Of a stretch of 55,459 nt of DNA, positions 24,219-35,400 are shown piece by piece (the first letter of the stretch is position 1; every line of letters begins with the position of its first letter). The stretch is from Lysobacterales bacterium. Its GTDB lineage: Bacteria; Pseudomonadota; Gammaproteobacteria; Xanthomonadales; SZUA-5. Where the stretch lies: positions 1 to 55,459 of the forward strand of contig JALHRS010000037.1 in assembly GCA_022841325.1 (NCBI GenBank), given 5' to 3'. The notes under the pieces are model-generated. The model ran no database searches. It saw nothing but the letters and a program-made list of their open reading frames with translations, and was not told the origin of the DNA. The position numbers and the translations under genes are program-made.

Positions 24219-25684
24219 AGCCGCTCACCGAATCGATAACCAAGCTGGGCGAAGACACGAAACTCATCGCCGTCTTCCAGGTTGCGTTCGAGGTCAAGGC
24301 CAGCGAAAAACCTGCGCCCGGTCCAGAACGCGCGCACGAAAGCGTTCGTCTGTGCCTCCAGGACGAACAGCGAGTAATCGCGCGGGCTGATCGGCTCGTC
24401 GGGATCCGCGACCGTGAAAGTGCGTCCCGAGTACGGTGCATCTCGATCCAACCAATTGCCCCCGGCCTCGATGTGCCAGCCGTCCTGGGCGAAGCTGATC
24501 GCCGCATTCACCTGGCGCCGATCGCCGTCCAGTCTGATGGGATGCCCTCCCCGCTCGGAAATCCGGTCGTAAAAGGCGGCCAATCGCAGCGAGACCCCCT
24601 CTCTCAGCACATCGTTCACATGCACCTCGCCCCCGAATCGAAGCTCAGATCGATCCGGGCGCACCCGGTATCGTGCGTTGGCGCGCATCCAACCCTGGGT
24701 GCCTCCCAGCGCCAGACGACGTTCCGCCCGCAAGGCATGGTCCGTGAATTTCGGCTTGAAGCCAGGGTCAATGACTTCCTCGATGCCGCCCAGACCATCC
24801 CGCAACAGCAGCCCCACGCGTTGGACAGCGGCGCGCTGGCTATGCAGCGCATACCGGAAGCGCCAGTCATTGCCGGGACGCCAGCGCAAAAAACCACTGG
24901 CGTGCCACAAACCAAGCGCCTCGACGTCGAGATCCAGGTTCGACCAGGTTGGACCGAGACTGACTGTTGCTTGCTCAAACCCGGCGAGCCGGAAGTACGC
25001 GCTGAGGTCATCCGATAGCTCCGCGGAGGCCTGCAACGCACCGGATAACGATCCATAACGCCGCTTCACTTCCCGCGAGGCCTTGAACAGGATCGCCTCG
25101 TCTTCGGAGTACCCCACGGTGCCGCCCAGGTTGTACCGAGCATTGCGCCACTGCCAATCCGCGCCAAGCGCCGGCAGAAATGCGTCGCCCGGGACGTTGC
25201 GGCGCGAGGTAAGCACCCCCCGACGTCCTGCGAAATAACGCGTGGTGCCTTCCCAATCTGCAAACGCATGCGCGTATGTCAGCTGCGCACCGTCAACGGG
25301 CAACAGAACGACCGATGGCGCCAGGAACCGCCCGATCGACAGACTTGTGTCGGCGTTGAGCGGCAAGCTCACGTTGGCAGCGTAGAGGAGCCGAACGTCG
25401 CTGTTTCTGGCGTTGCCCTGCAAGGCTTCGCGACCGTGGTAGTCGATCTGCAGCTGCGCGCCGTCGCCCAGCCCGGCAACGGGCGTTGTAAACAGGAACC
25501 GGATTCCCAGGTCACCCGCATCGAGCGTGGTTTGGCCGCTGTCCGCTGCCGCTGCATCCTCGACGGTTTCAGCCCGAGCGTATAGATAGTCGAACACCAG
25601 CTCACCCTGGGCGTGCGCCGCTCCGGCGCCAAAAACGGCCCAGACAAAGAGCAACCGAGCATTCGACGTCCAGCCTCGTTTCAT
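24215..25684 (-). CDS. Outer-membrane beta-barrel protein, first gene of the cytochrome operon
   Basis: 489 residues with a signal peptide (cleavage near A-H-A-Q) and an alternating polar/hydrophobic pattern throughout. It contains many aromatic-bounded strands (L-Q-I-D-Y-H-G, T-R-Y-F-A-G-R, A-R-Y-N-L-G-G, A-Y-F-R-L-A-G-F) and ends R-V-F-A-Q-L-G-Y-R-F-G-E-R-L. I see no Cys and no N-terminal CxxC, so it is not an obvious MtrB homologue; about 20-22 strands would fit the length. Gene order and a 4-bp GTGA overlap with the 30-CxxCH cytochrome suggest the barrel surrounds or docks it, as in porin-cytochrome conduits (inference). The ATG at 25684 is preceded by GAGGAAT. An operon promoter should lie in 25685-25800, but none is obvious. 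Confidence 0.8.
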   Translation of the reverse strand: MKRGWTSNARLLFVWAVFGAGAAHAQGELVFDYLYARAETVEDAAAADSGQTTLDAGDLGIRFLFTTPVAGLGDGAQLQIDYHGREALQGNARNSDVRLLYAANVSLPLNADTSLSIGRFLAPSVVLLPVDGAQLTYAHAFADWEGTTRYFAGRRGVLTSRRNVPGDAFLPALGADWQWRNARYNLGGTVGYSEDEAILFKASREVKRRYGSLSGALQASAELSDDLSAYFRLAGFEQATVSLGPTWSNLDLDVEALGLWHASGFLRWRPGNDWRFRYALHSQRAAVQRVGLLLRDGLGGIEEVIDPGFKPKFTDHALRAERRLALGGTQGWMRANARYRVRPDRSELRFGGEVHVNDVLREGVSLRLAAFYDRISERGGHPIRLDGDRRQVNAAISFAQDGWHIEAGGNWLDRDAPYSGRTFTVADPDEPISPRDYSLFVLEAQTNAFVRAFWTGRRFFAGLDLERNLEDGDEFRVFAQLGYRFGERL

Positions 25685-25835
25685 GTAATTCCTCGTCGGA
25701 ACTGCAGACGATTGCCCCGACCCGTTCTAGCGTTCATCTAATCATCACGTCAAGACCAACAGCGCAATCTCGCACGAACAGGGGCCTCGCATCCGGCCAC
25801 GGCATCCCAACGACGAAGATTCCGGAAACAACGAT

Positions 25836-25865
25836 GTCGGGATGCGCTTCGCTTATCCCAACCGA
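25836..25865. repeat. REP-like single hairpin (copy 3, half-size)
   Basis: TGTCGGGATGCGCTTCGCTTATCCCAACC contains GGGAT/ATCCC arms around a CTTCG-rich loop, with the same layout as the units in copies 1 and 2. It lies 20 bp beyond the end of the receiver-only response regulator and about 150 bp upstream of the barrel gene. Confidence 0.65.
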
Positions 25866-25884
25866 TGCGGGCTCTTCAGGGCAT

Positions 25885-26445
25885 TCAGATCAAGTCGTGC
25901 ATTCGACTCCATCCGCCGAGATGTCGCTGAGGGGCAATCCAGCCAGCCAGGTCGGCGACGCCCAGTTGGCCAGCACCAGCAGGCTCAGCAGCAGACCGAG
26001 CGGCAGCCACGATGGCCAAGTCATCCAAGTCCTTCAGCAGGTACCCGCCGGCGCCGGCCTGGATCGCATTCAGCACGCTGGATTCATCGCCCATCACCGA
26101 AATCACCAGCACCTCGGGTGGCGCAGCGAGGCGCCGGGTCTCGACGATCAACTCGATGCCGCTGTCATCCGGAAGGCCAAGATCGAGCAGCAGCACTTGC
26201 GGCACCGACTGCGCCAACACGGCACGCGCTTCAGCCAGTGTCGCGACGGCATCCAGCAACAGGTGCTGCGGTTGCGCGGCGATCACCGCAGCCAGGCGGG
26301 TACGCGTGCGCCCCTCGTCCTCGACAATCAGCAGCGTGCAAGGCCCGGTGCGCGCGCCCATCTCCGGCTCTGTGAGGATCCCGGTGTCGATGCTGCCCGC
26401 AGCGAGGGCGGTTGCGCCAGTCGCCGGAAACTCCGCGACGCTCAT
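25885..26445 (-). CDS. Receiver-domain response regulator lacking an output domain
   Basis: 186 residues. After a variable N-terminus the receiver fold runs from about 36 to 150. It has the acidic pocket E-D-E (42-44), phospho-acceptor Asp-88 in L-L-L-D-L-G-L-P-D, switch Ser-116 in V-I-S-V-M-G-D-E, and Lys-138 in G-Y-L-L-K-D-L. This is the NarL/LuxR-type sequence, but the expected C-terminal helix-turn-helix is absent and the tail reads as unrelated residues. The start codon overlaps the giant gene's stop (ATGA, 26442-26445), so translation is coupled; an internal ATG at 26361 is also possible. In another frame, 26024 downwards encodes a short signal-peptide-like M-T-W-P-S-W-L-P-L-G-L-L-L-S-L-L stretch, perhaps a relic of a neighbouring sensor gene. 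I suspect a 3' deletion. Confidence 0.75.
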   Translation of the reverse strand: MSVAEFPATGATALAAGSIDTGILTEPEMGARTGPCTLLIVEDEGRTRTRLAAVIAAQPQHLLLDAVATLAEARAVLAQSVPQVLLLDLGLPDDSGIELIVETRRLAAPPEVLVISVMGDESSVLNAIQAGAGGYLLKDLDDLAIVAAARSAAEPAGAGQLGVADLAGWIAPQRHLGGWSRMHDLI

Positions 26446-29400
26446 GGCGGTGGCAGCGCGCTGCCGCGCAGGATCAGCAAGCGCCCCTTGCGCGCGGTCA
26501 GGCCGCGCAGATCGTCGGTCTGCGCGCCGAAGCCGATGGCGTCCCGGGAAAAACCGCCTTCAAAGTTGCGGATGCTGCGCGCGTGCACCAGGGCCTCGCT
26601 GCCGAAAGTCCCGTTGCGGATGGTCAGCCCGGCGCCGATCGGCACCACGTCGTCGATCTCGCGCACTGCGGTGGTGGCGCCCACGCCGGGAAGCGGGAAG
26701 CCATGCAGCACGAACACCTTGCCCGATCCCGGTGCGTGGCCTTCGGCTTCGCCGAGGCTGATCAGCAACTCGCGCTGGAAGTCGTCGTTGCGGTCGGACA
26801 GGCTGTCTAGGCCGGTGATCGATTGCACCCCGCTGCCGCGCAGCACCACGCGTCCCTGGATGACGCCTGCCGGCGGAGTGCGCAGGTCGAGCAGCGCCGG
26901 GAAACTGGCGCGTCCGCTCAGGATCTCGACATGGCCGACCGGGCTGCCGTCGCGCGAAGTTGGCGAGTGGGCGATGCCGATGTCATCGCCGGGCAGGTCG
27001 TCGAACTCACCGAGGCCGACCACGCGCACGGCTGACGCGCTGGACAAGTGCGAACCCCGCAGCCGCAGGGTGTGCCCGCTGAGCGGCACCGGGTTGCTGC
27101 GCATGTGCGCGCCACCGAACACGATGGTCGCGCCACCGCCCTCCTGCGCGAGCACGAAACTGTCGGCACCGCTGCCATCCAGGCGCACGCGGCCGATGCT
27201 CGGCGTGCTGCCGATCGACTGCACGCCCTGGATCGACGAGACGCCGCTGAATCCGTTCGCCGAACCGAAACGGATCGCCAGCTCCGACGGCTGAAAGGTG
27301 CCAGTTGCGGCACACAGCACACCGAGATCGTCGAATCCATCGCCGTCGACGTCGCCCAGATTGGCCAGGCGCAGTACGGTGCCGCAGGGACTGAGAGTAG
27401 CGTCGGCATCGCGGAAGGGATCCAGAAAGGCAGCCATGGGATTGCCGATTAGAGGGCGACCGAAAACGATCGCAATGCGACCGAGCGAGGCCGAAAGGAA
27501 GGCGAGATCCGTGCGCCCGTCGCCGTTGTAGTCACCTCCGGCGGCGTAGGCGACGGCGAGCGGCTGATCTGGATCGTCGGCGCGACGAATGCGCACCGCG
27601 CCGGGCGGCAGTTGATCGAATGTGAATTCCTGCGGGAACTCGGTCGCCCCTGACAACAGCAGCGCGATTGCGCCCTCGCCTGCCACGCTGGCCCCGCGTC
27701 CGGCACGGCGCGCAGCCTTGGCATCCAGCGCCTGCACGCTGGGCTGGCCAATCAGCACATCTTCCCGTCCATCACCGTCGAAGTCGCCGGCAGGCAACAA
27801 CTCGACTTCGTTGTAGACGCCCGCACTGCGGCGGATCTGGGTCTCTCCGGGGCCCTCGGCGGAGGAGTACACGGCCAAAGTGGGTGGCTCCGGCGGGAGT
27901 GGCTCAAGGCCGGATCTGAGGACGCGCTCGCTGCCGAACACCACGTAAGTTCGGCCCACCGACGGGGCGCTGACGGCGAGATCGCTGAGGCCGTCGCCAT
28001 CGATATCGTCGAGGTCAGAAAGGCGCCAGCCAACCCGCTGATCCTGCTGGCCGTGCAGCCACTGGATACGGTCGCCCGCAGCCGCAAGCGACAAGGTGCC
28101 TGGCTGCAGGCGTCCGTGCAGGATGGCGACGCGGCCAGTGCCGGTGCGCTGCACGTCGGCGCCGGGCATGCCGATCGCCAGTTCACGGCCGCCGTTTCCA
28201 TCGAAGTCTTCCAGCACGGCGAGGCCCTGTCCGGTGCGATCGCCGGGGAACATCGGCGGGATGCGCAAACGACCCAGCGGATGTTCGGCGGCCGCCAGTG
28301 TCGGGGCCTCGAACAGCACCGCCAGCCCGCTGTCGGATCCCGGTGCTGCCAGAATCAGTACGTTGCGGACTTCACCCTGGAAGTTTTCGGGGCTTCCCAG
28401 CGGACCGTTGATGAATTCCAGCGACTCGGCAAGCTCCGCGGAACTGCCGTTGGGATCGCAAACGATCTGGCCAGAGAGGGGTGGCTCTTCTCGACAACTA
28501 CCGCCGAAGGGATCGCGGATCTGCACCTGACCGAAGCCGGGCACCTGCACGCTGCCGAAATTACTGCTGCCGGGTACCAGCCACAGCGCATGACCGGCCG
28601 CGCTGCGACCGCGCACGACCAGATCGTCGAAGCCATCGCCATTCAGATCCCCGGCGCCGGCGATCTGCAGGATCTGCAGACCGGTGGCACCGTGTGCAGC
28701 CTGAATCACCGGGCCAAGCACCATTGGACTGCCGTCGCTGCGCCCGAGCAAAATATGCGCCCGCGGTGGTGCGGCGACCGCGGCATCCGGTCGGCCGTCG
28801 CCGTTGATGTCGCCGATCGCCACGATGCGTTGCGCACCCGTGGGCAACGCCAGCGTCTGGCCGTCCGGCCCGCTGGCGAGCGCCTGGATCGTGCCGCTCG
28901 CAGGCACGCTCTCGCGGCCGTGGATCAGGTAGATGCCCGTGTTGCCGCGCAGTCCAAGGGTCGGCCGGCTGCTGGAGCCACGCAGGTCGCCGAGCGGAGC
29001 GGGCAACAGGGCAGCGCCTTCCGTCTGGAAATCCTCCAACCGCGGGAACTGGGGCGTGAAGCGACCAACCCGCAGTGTCGCCGGGTACGGCGGCGCCACG
29101 TCAGGGAGCAACTGCAGCGAGCCGATCGCCTGCATGCCGCCAGAGCGTGAGCCTTCGCCGGTCACCTCATTGATCGCCAGCACGAGATCGGTGCCGGTTC
29201 CGCCGAGGAAATCGTTGGGCATCCGCAACAGCACGGCTTCGTCGGCACGCGCGTGCTCGATACGGAATCCACGCTGTCCATCAAGCGCGTCAAGATCGAG
29301 CGTATCGAACTGACGCACTTCGCGGCGTGAGACATCGTCGTCGACGATGGTGGCGGTCGCCAGCGCCGAACCCAGGCTGAAATCCTCATCGCTCCAGACT

Positions 29401-32400
29401 TCGAGCTTGAAGCTCTCGTCGCGCTCCACCAGCGTGTCGTTGAGCAGTGGCACATCGACAAAGACTTCGAACTCCCCGGCTGGCGCCTGCACGCTGCCAT
29501 CCACTGCGGTGTAGTCGCTGCCTGCCAGCGCGCTGCCATCGATGCTGCGGTAGCGCAGCGTTTGCGGCGCCGCCAGCGGCAGCTCGGAGCGGATGGCGAA
29601 GCGCAGCAGGCCCGTGTTCTCGCGCGTGGCTGCGGCCTGGGCGAGCAACTGGTTGCCGGTGACCGCCACTGGATTGGCCGAACGCTCCGAGGTGATGCCA
29701 GCGAAGTCCTCGAACTCGGTCAGCGCGTGGATTTCGGTGTCCAGCGGCAGGCGGCGCGGCAGTGTCAGGTCGAACTCGTCGATGCCGCCGAGATAGGCGC
29801 GCGCGCCCAGCCACTCCAGGCGGTCGTCGGTGCGCGCGTAGAAGTGCGCGACGTAACCATCGCCCACGCCGTCGGGCTCCAGCCGGTAGCGAATGCGCAG
29901 GCGCTCGCCGCGGTCGTTGTAAGTCGCGCTGAGCAATTCCGGGTAGTTCAGCCGGTCGTTCGGCCCGCTGTCGAAATCGCCCGGGTCGTTGCCGGTGGGT
30001 CCATCGGCGCCGAGGTCGATCACCGCCGGGTCGATGCCCATCGTGGCCGGCACCACTTGCACGCGATGACTGTTGCCTGCTTGCGAATGCGCGTGGATCA
30101 CCGCCGCCTGGGCGCCGGGTGCATAGTGGTCGTTGACGAAGTGGATCTGGCGGAACTCGCGGAAGTTGCTGGGCAGGACCGCGATCGCCGGATCGCCGCT
30201 GTAGTGATTGCCGCTGCTGTCGAGCTGCAGTCCGGGGTTGATCCCTTCGAACACGCTGCTGCCGGGATTGAGATCGATACCCGGGGCGCGGTTGCCGAGC
30301 AAATGAACGATGCTGCGGATGCCATTCGAGTTGTCGTCGGTAATCGCGATGCGCGCGTCGATGACATTGCCCTCGATGCGCACGCGCGTGCCGGGGCGCA
30401 AGGCCACGTTGTTGGTGCCGTAAGCGAGGCTGCCGAGGCGATTTCGGTCCGCGCCTACGCCACCGACGAGGATGTCGACCAGCGCGTCGCTGGAGGCGCC
30501 ATCCGGGCGGATCGATACGCCGGCCTCGCTGATGTGATTGCCGACGATGCGCGTCGGCCGCGCGTTCAACTGGTGCAGCACGTTGAGGCTGAGACGCTGC
30601 AGCCGCAGCCCGCGAATGGTGCCGCCGTGCTGCAGGTTGAGCGTACTGCCGCCGATCGCGCTGGCGTCGACGATGATGCGCTGGTCGGCGTCGAGATCGC
30701 GGTCTTCGTCGATCGCAGCCGCGTTTGGCCGGCTGCCGGGCTGGGTATAACCATCGATGGTGTGCAGTTTGGCGCCCGGATTCGGCAGCGGCGCGCTGAG
30801 CATGATGGTGTGCGGGCCGCTGCCGGGAATGTCGAACCCGATGCGCACCGACTGCAAGGTGTTGGCGTGCCGGATGGCATCGCGCAGCGTGCAGGCGCTG
30901 GGAGTGCAACTGCCATTGCCGGGATCGGCCGCGGAGTTGACCGTCAGCGCCGCGTCCGGGCCGTCGTCGAGGATGCTGCCCTCGCCGAGCGCATCGGTGA
31001 GGGTGATGCCCTGCGGCTCGGACAATTCGACGAAGAAGTTTTCGGTGGGTTCGAGGATGTCGTCTTCACGGATGAACACGTCAACGACCTTTTCCCGCTG
31101 CCCGGCAGTGAAACGCAGGACGAAGTCGTTGCCGTCGAAATCCTGGTTCTGGATCGCCGTGCCGCTCTGCGTGCGCACGCGCAGCGAGACCGGACCCGGC
31201 GCGGGGCGGTCGAGACTGACGGTGAAGCGCGCGCGCGTTTGCGTGATGCCGCGCAATACCGGCTCCTGCACGATCACATCGTCGATGGAGGCAGCCGGCG
31301 GCGGCGGCTGGTCGTCGTCGAGAATCGTGCCGCTGCCTTGCGCGTCGGCAATCGTGGCGCCACTGGCGCTGGAGAGATTCACGAAGAAGCGCTCGTCGGG
31401 CTCGACCGTGGTGTCGCCGGCGACCTGCACCGTGATGGTCTGCGTCGTCGTGCTTCCCGCGAAGTTGAGCGTGCCGTTCGTGGCGGTGTAGTCGCCTGGC
31501 GCGACTGCACTGTCGTTGGCGCTGGCAAAGTCGACGCTGACCGGCGCGCCGGATGCGTGCTGCAGGCTCACCGAGAACACGAATGCGGTCGTGCCGCTGT
31601 TGCCCTCGTTGAGGCTGACATCATTGATCGTGAGACTCGGCAGATTGGCGACGCTGTGGTCGACGAACACTGCCTTGCTGCTGGTGTAATTCGCGTCGCC
31701 CGGATAAAAGGCCTGGATCACACGTTCGCCCAGCGTTGCGAAGGCCAGCGCGCAACTGGTGGCCGGCAGCGCGATGCTGCAGGCCTCGCCGGTGTTCGCG
31801 GTGACCGCGATGCTGCCGCTGGGTGCCGGGCCGCCGGCCTCGGAATTGAGCGCAGTGGTGACCGTGACCGCCTGTCCTGGAACCGACGGGTTGGGCAGAT
31901 GCGAGACGATTTCGAGCGCGGTGTCGAGTCCGGGCTCGTTGGTCAACGTGAAGGTCTGCGTCAGCGCCCCGACACTCGCAGTGACGCTGTAGCTGCCGCC
32001 GGCGCGGATCGCGGTCGCGGTGGTGCTGGCCAGGCCAGCGACATCGCTGACCGCCGTGGCCGGAACGAAACTGGCGCCGGCGCCGGTGGCTGGCCCGCTG
32101 AACTGCACCGGCACGCCAGCGAGCGGGGCACCGCCGGTGCCCAGCGCACGCACGACAAGCGCCTCGGCGAAAGCATCCCCGACTAGCGCCGTCTGGTTGT
32201 TGCCTGAGACCAGCTCCAGCGCGGTCACGCCCGGCGTGACGGTCACCAGTTGCAAGACGCTGGCGGGATGACGTCCGTCGGCCAAGGCAAAGGAGCCCTG
32301 CGCGGCGTTGTAGCTGACGCGCACACCCACGGAGCTGGGCGGGGCCGTCATGCCGACCTGGCACTCGCCCTCGCTGGTGCGCGCTGCCGCGACCGGGGCC

Positions 32401-35400
32401 AGCAAAACCGTGCACTCCTCGAACGGGCTGCTGCCGTTGCTGGCCTGCACCAGCACGCGACCATTCGGCTTGAACGGCACGCCCGGCGCGGCGACCGCGC
32501 GCACGCGCACCGTGACCGGCACGCCCGAAGGGGTCGTGGTGGGCGTGATCGAAACCAGCGAGAAGCTTTCCAGCGGATGGTAGGTGGTCTCGCTGGTCTC
32601 GCCGGTGGCGTTCTCGCCGGGTGTGCCATCCGGCGTCGTGGTTGCGGTGGCAACGATGATGTCGCTTGCCGCCAGACTGATGCCGGCGGGCAACGTGAAG
32701 CTGATCGCCTTGTCGGTCTGCGCCTCGCCAGCGGTGTAAATGTCGCCGCCGATCGGCGTCAGATTGCCGGCGCCGTCGTCGCGCAGGAACTCGATGCTGA
32801 GTGGATACAGGCTGTTGGCCGGCGCTGAGTCGACCCTGTAGGTGAGATCGACCTGGTTGCCGGTCAGGCTGAAGGCGCTGATCGTCGGGAAGTTCTGCAA
32901 GCGGTTCACGAAGGGCGCGATGACCGCCAGCGTATCGGCATCACCGGCGTCGTTGGCAAGGCGCTGAGGCAGGCTGTTGCCGTTGTCGTTGTCCTGCTTC
33001 AGGTCGATCGCCATGCCCTGCATGCCGAGGTAACGATTGCCCTGCACCTGCCACACGCCCATGCCCTCGCCGACAGCCGCCGTTTGCATGTACGGCGCCG
33101 GCTGTGCGAACGGAGCCGGGCAGCGCGGGCGGTTGATGCCGTTGGGACCGAACAGATTGCCTTCGCCAGGCAGCAGGCCGCCGATCTGCGCGGAGGTCGG
33201 CCCCACGGCACCGCTGCGAATGGCGGCGAACGCGGTACAAACGCTGTTGTTGGGGTTCCAGTTCGGCGCCGGGGTCACGCCGTCGACACCCATGCCAATC
33301 AAATTGCCGCGAATACGAACCTGCCGGCTTCGCTCCGCGGCGTCGATCGCGATCGCGTTGAGGACATGGCGCGATATGACGTTGCCCTGGCCTGGCGCCG
33401 AACCGCCAATCTCCATGGGCTGTACATTCGGTCCCTGGTGCACCAGTTGCATGCCGTTGAGGCAGCCGGACCCGGCCAACCCGGTCCGATCAACGCCGAT
33501 GAAGTTGCCGTGCACCCGATGATCGCCGCCGTTGACGACCAGGCAGAAGTTGGGTTTCTCCGCGCCGGCAGCAAACAGATTGATGTCGGCCGGCGCGCCA
33601 CTGCCGATGCGTACACGACGCACCAGAGAATCGGTGAAGACATACGCCGTTCCCGCGAGGTTCGGAGCGTTCAGCCAGGTGACCCCATCCGCGTCGACGC
33701 CGAAGAAATTGCCCATCAACTCGTAGCGCTGGATCGAGTCGTGCGGCTGACCCAGTGGCACACCATCGCCACGACGCACGCGCAGGGACACATTCTCGAA
33801 AATCAGCCCGCGGATCGTGAACGGCGTGTGCGTATCGATCTGCGGCACGAATGGCGAATTGGTCGGCGGGCGCAGCTTGATCTTGAGCTGCGCATTCGTA
33901 CCCTGGCCCAGGGGGAGCGTGTTGACGCTGGCGCCGGGCTGCGTGTAGCCATCGATGGTGAAGCCCTGCCCTGGACCCGTTTGTATGCCCGGCACCAGGT
34001 TCGCCAGGTCGATGGCACTGGTCAGGGTGATCGTGCACACGCCGCCGGCATCGCAGCCGGGGTCGCTGGCAGGGATGTTGAACTCGATGGTGTCCTCGCC
34101 CGCCAGGTCGCGCTGCGTCTTCACCAAGGCCCCGCGCAGGGAACAGTCGTTCGGCGCAGCGGTGCAGGCCTGCAGCGCGGCGTTGTCGCTGGCGGTATCG
34201 ACCACCAGCGCTTCGCGCAGCGTCAGTTGCTGACTGACATTGGCCGGATGTGCGCCGGTGGCCAGCGCAAACGCGTTCAGCGAAGCGCTGTAACTCGCGC
34301 TGACACTGACGTTGCCGGGCGCGCCGGTCGTGACCAACTCACACTCACCCTCGCCGGTGCGCTCGGCCGCGACCGCTTCGATGAAGGCCACGCACTCGCC
34401 GCCGCGACCGTCGAAGATCAGCGCGCGCCCGTTGGGCTTGAACGGTGCGCCCGGCGCCGCGACCACGCGCACTCTTGCGATGTACGGCACGCCCGCCGGC
34501 ACTGTGGCGGGCGTCAGCGAAACGAAGCTGAAGCTTTCCAGCGGGTAAAACGTGGTTTCGCTGGTCTCGCCGCTACGGTTGGGGGCGACGATGCTGGTGC
34601 TGGCCATGCCGACCACCACATCGCCGGCACCCAGCGTGATGCCGGGCGGCAGTGTCAGCACGAGCTGCTTGACCTGCTGCGCTTCGGCTTCGAGGTAAGT
34701 GTCGCTGCCGATCGGATCGAGGTCGCCGCGGCCGTTGTCGCGGTAGAACTCCACGCTCAGCGGATAGGCGCTGTGGGCCGGTAGCGAATCGACGCGATAG
34801 CTCAGCGTCAGTTGATCGCCCGCCAGCGAGGACACGCTGATTTCGGGGAAGTTCTGCGCGCGATTGCCGAAAGTGGGGAAGCCGCCCTGCGCATCGGCGT
34901 CGCCCGCATCGTTCGGCGTGCGCGGCGGAATGTCGTTGGCATTGCGAACTATATCCAGTGCCAGCCCCTGCAGGCCGCGATAGCGGTTGCCGCGGCTCTC
35001 CCAGACGCCAACGTCATTGCCGACCGCGGGCGTCTGCACGAAGGGCGGTGTCGCCGGTGTGCGTCCGCGCGTCAGGCCGTTGGGACCGAAGAGGTTGTCC
35101 ACGATCAGCATCGAGGTCGCCCGTGCATCGCCGCGAATCGCTCCGGTGGGCACCGGGAAGATGTCCTGGTAGGTGATGTTCGGCAGTGGCGTTTGCCCGT
35201 CCACCGCCAGGCCGATGCGATTGCCCTGAACGATCGCGAGCCCTTGCGGCGCCCCGGAATCGTTGGCGATGGCGTGGCCGCGGTGGCCGCTGATCACATT
35301 GCCGTCGCCGGGATCCGGCCCACCAATCCAGTGCGGCGCCGCCGGCCCCGTCGCGAAGGCCGGGAAAGCAAAGTCCTGCACCTGGATGGCGGCCTGGAAG

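Noticed and set aside
24215..25684. Barrel as a straightforward MtrB/PioB homologue
   Set aside because: It is much shorter than MtrB as I know it and lacks the N-terminal CxxC; I kept only a general OM-barrel call.
29562..32186. Long plus-strand open frame (874 codons) opposite the giant protein gene
   Set aside because: It lies wholly antisense to well-supported domains, is rich in Arg, Gly and Ala with no recognisable family, and is expected from high-GC codon bias. The same applies to the plus-strand frames at 28053-29150, 33084-34784 and 34812-37403.
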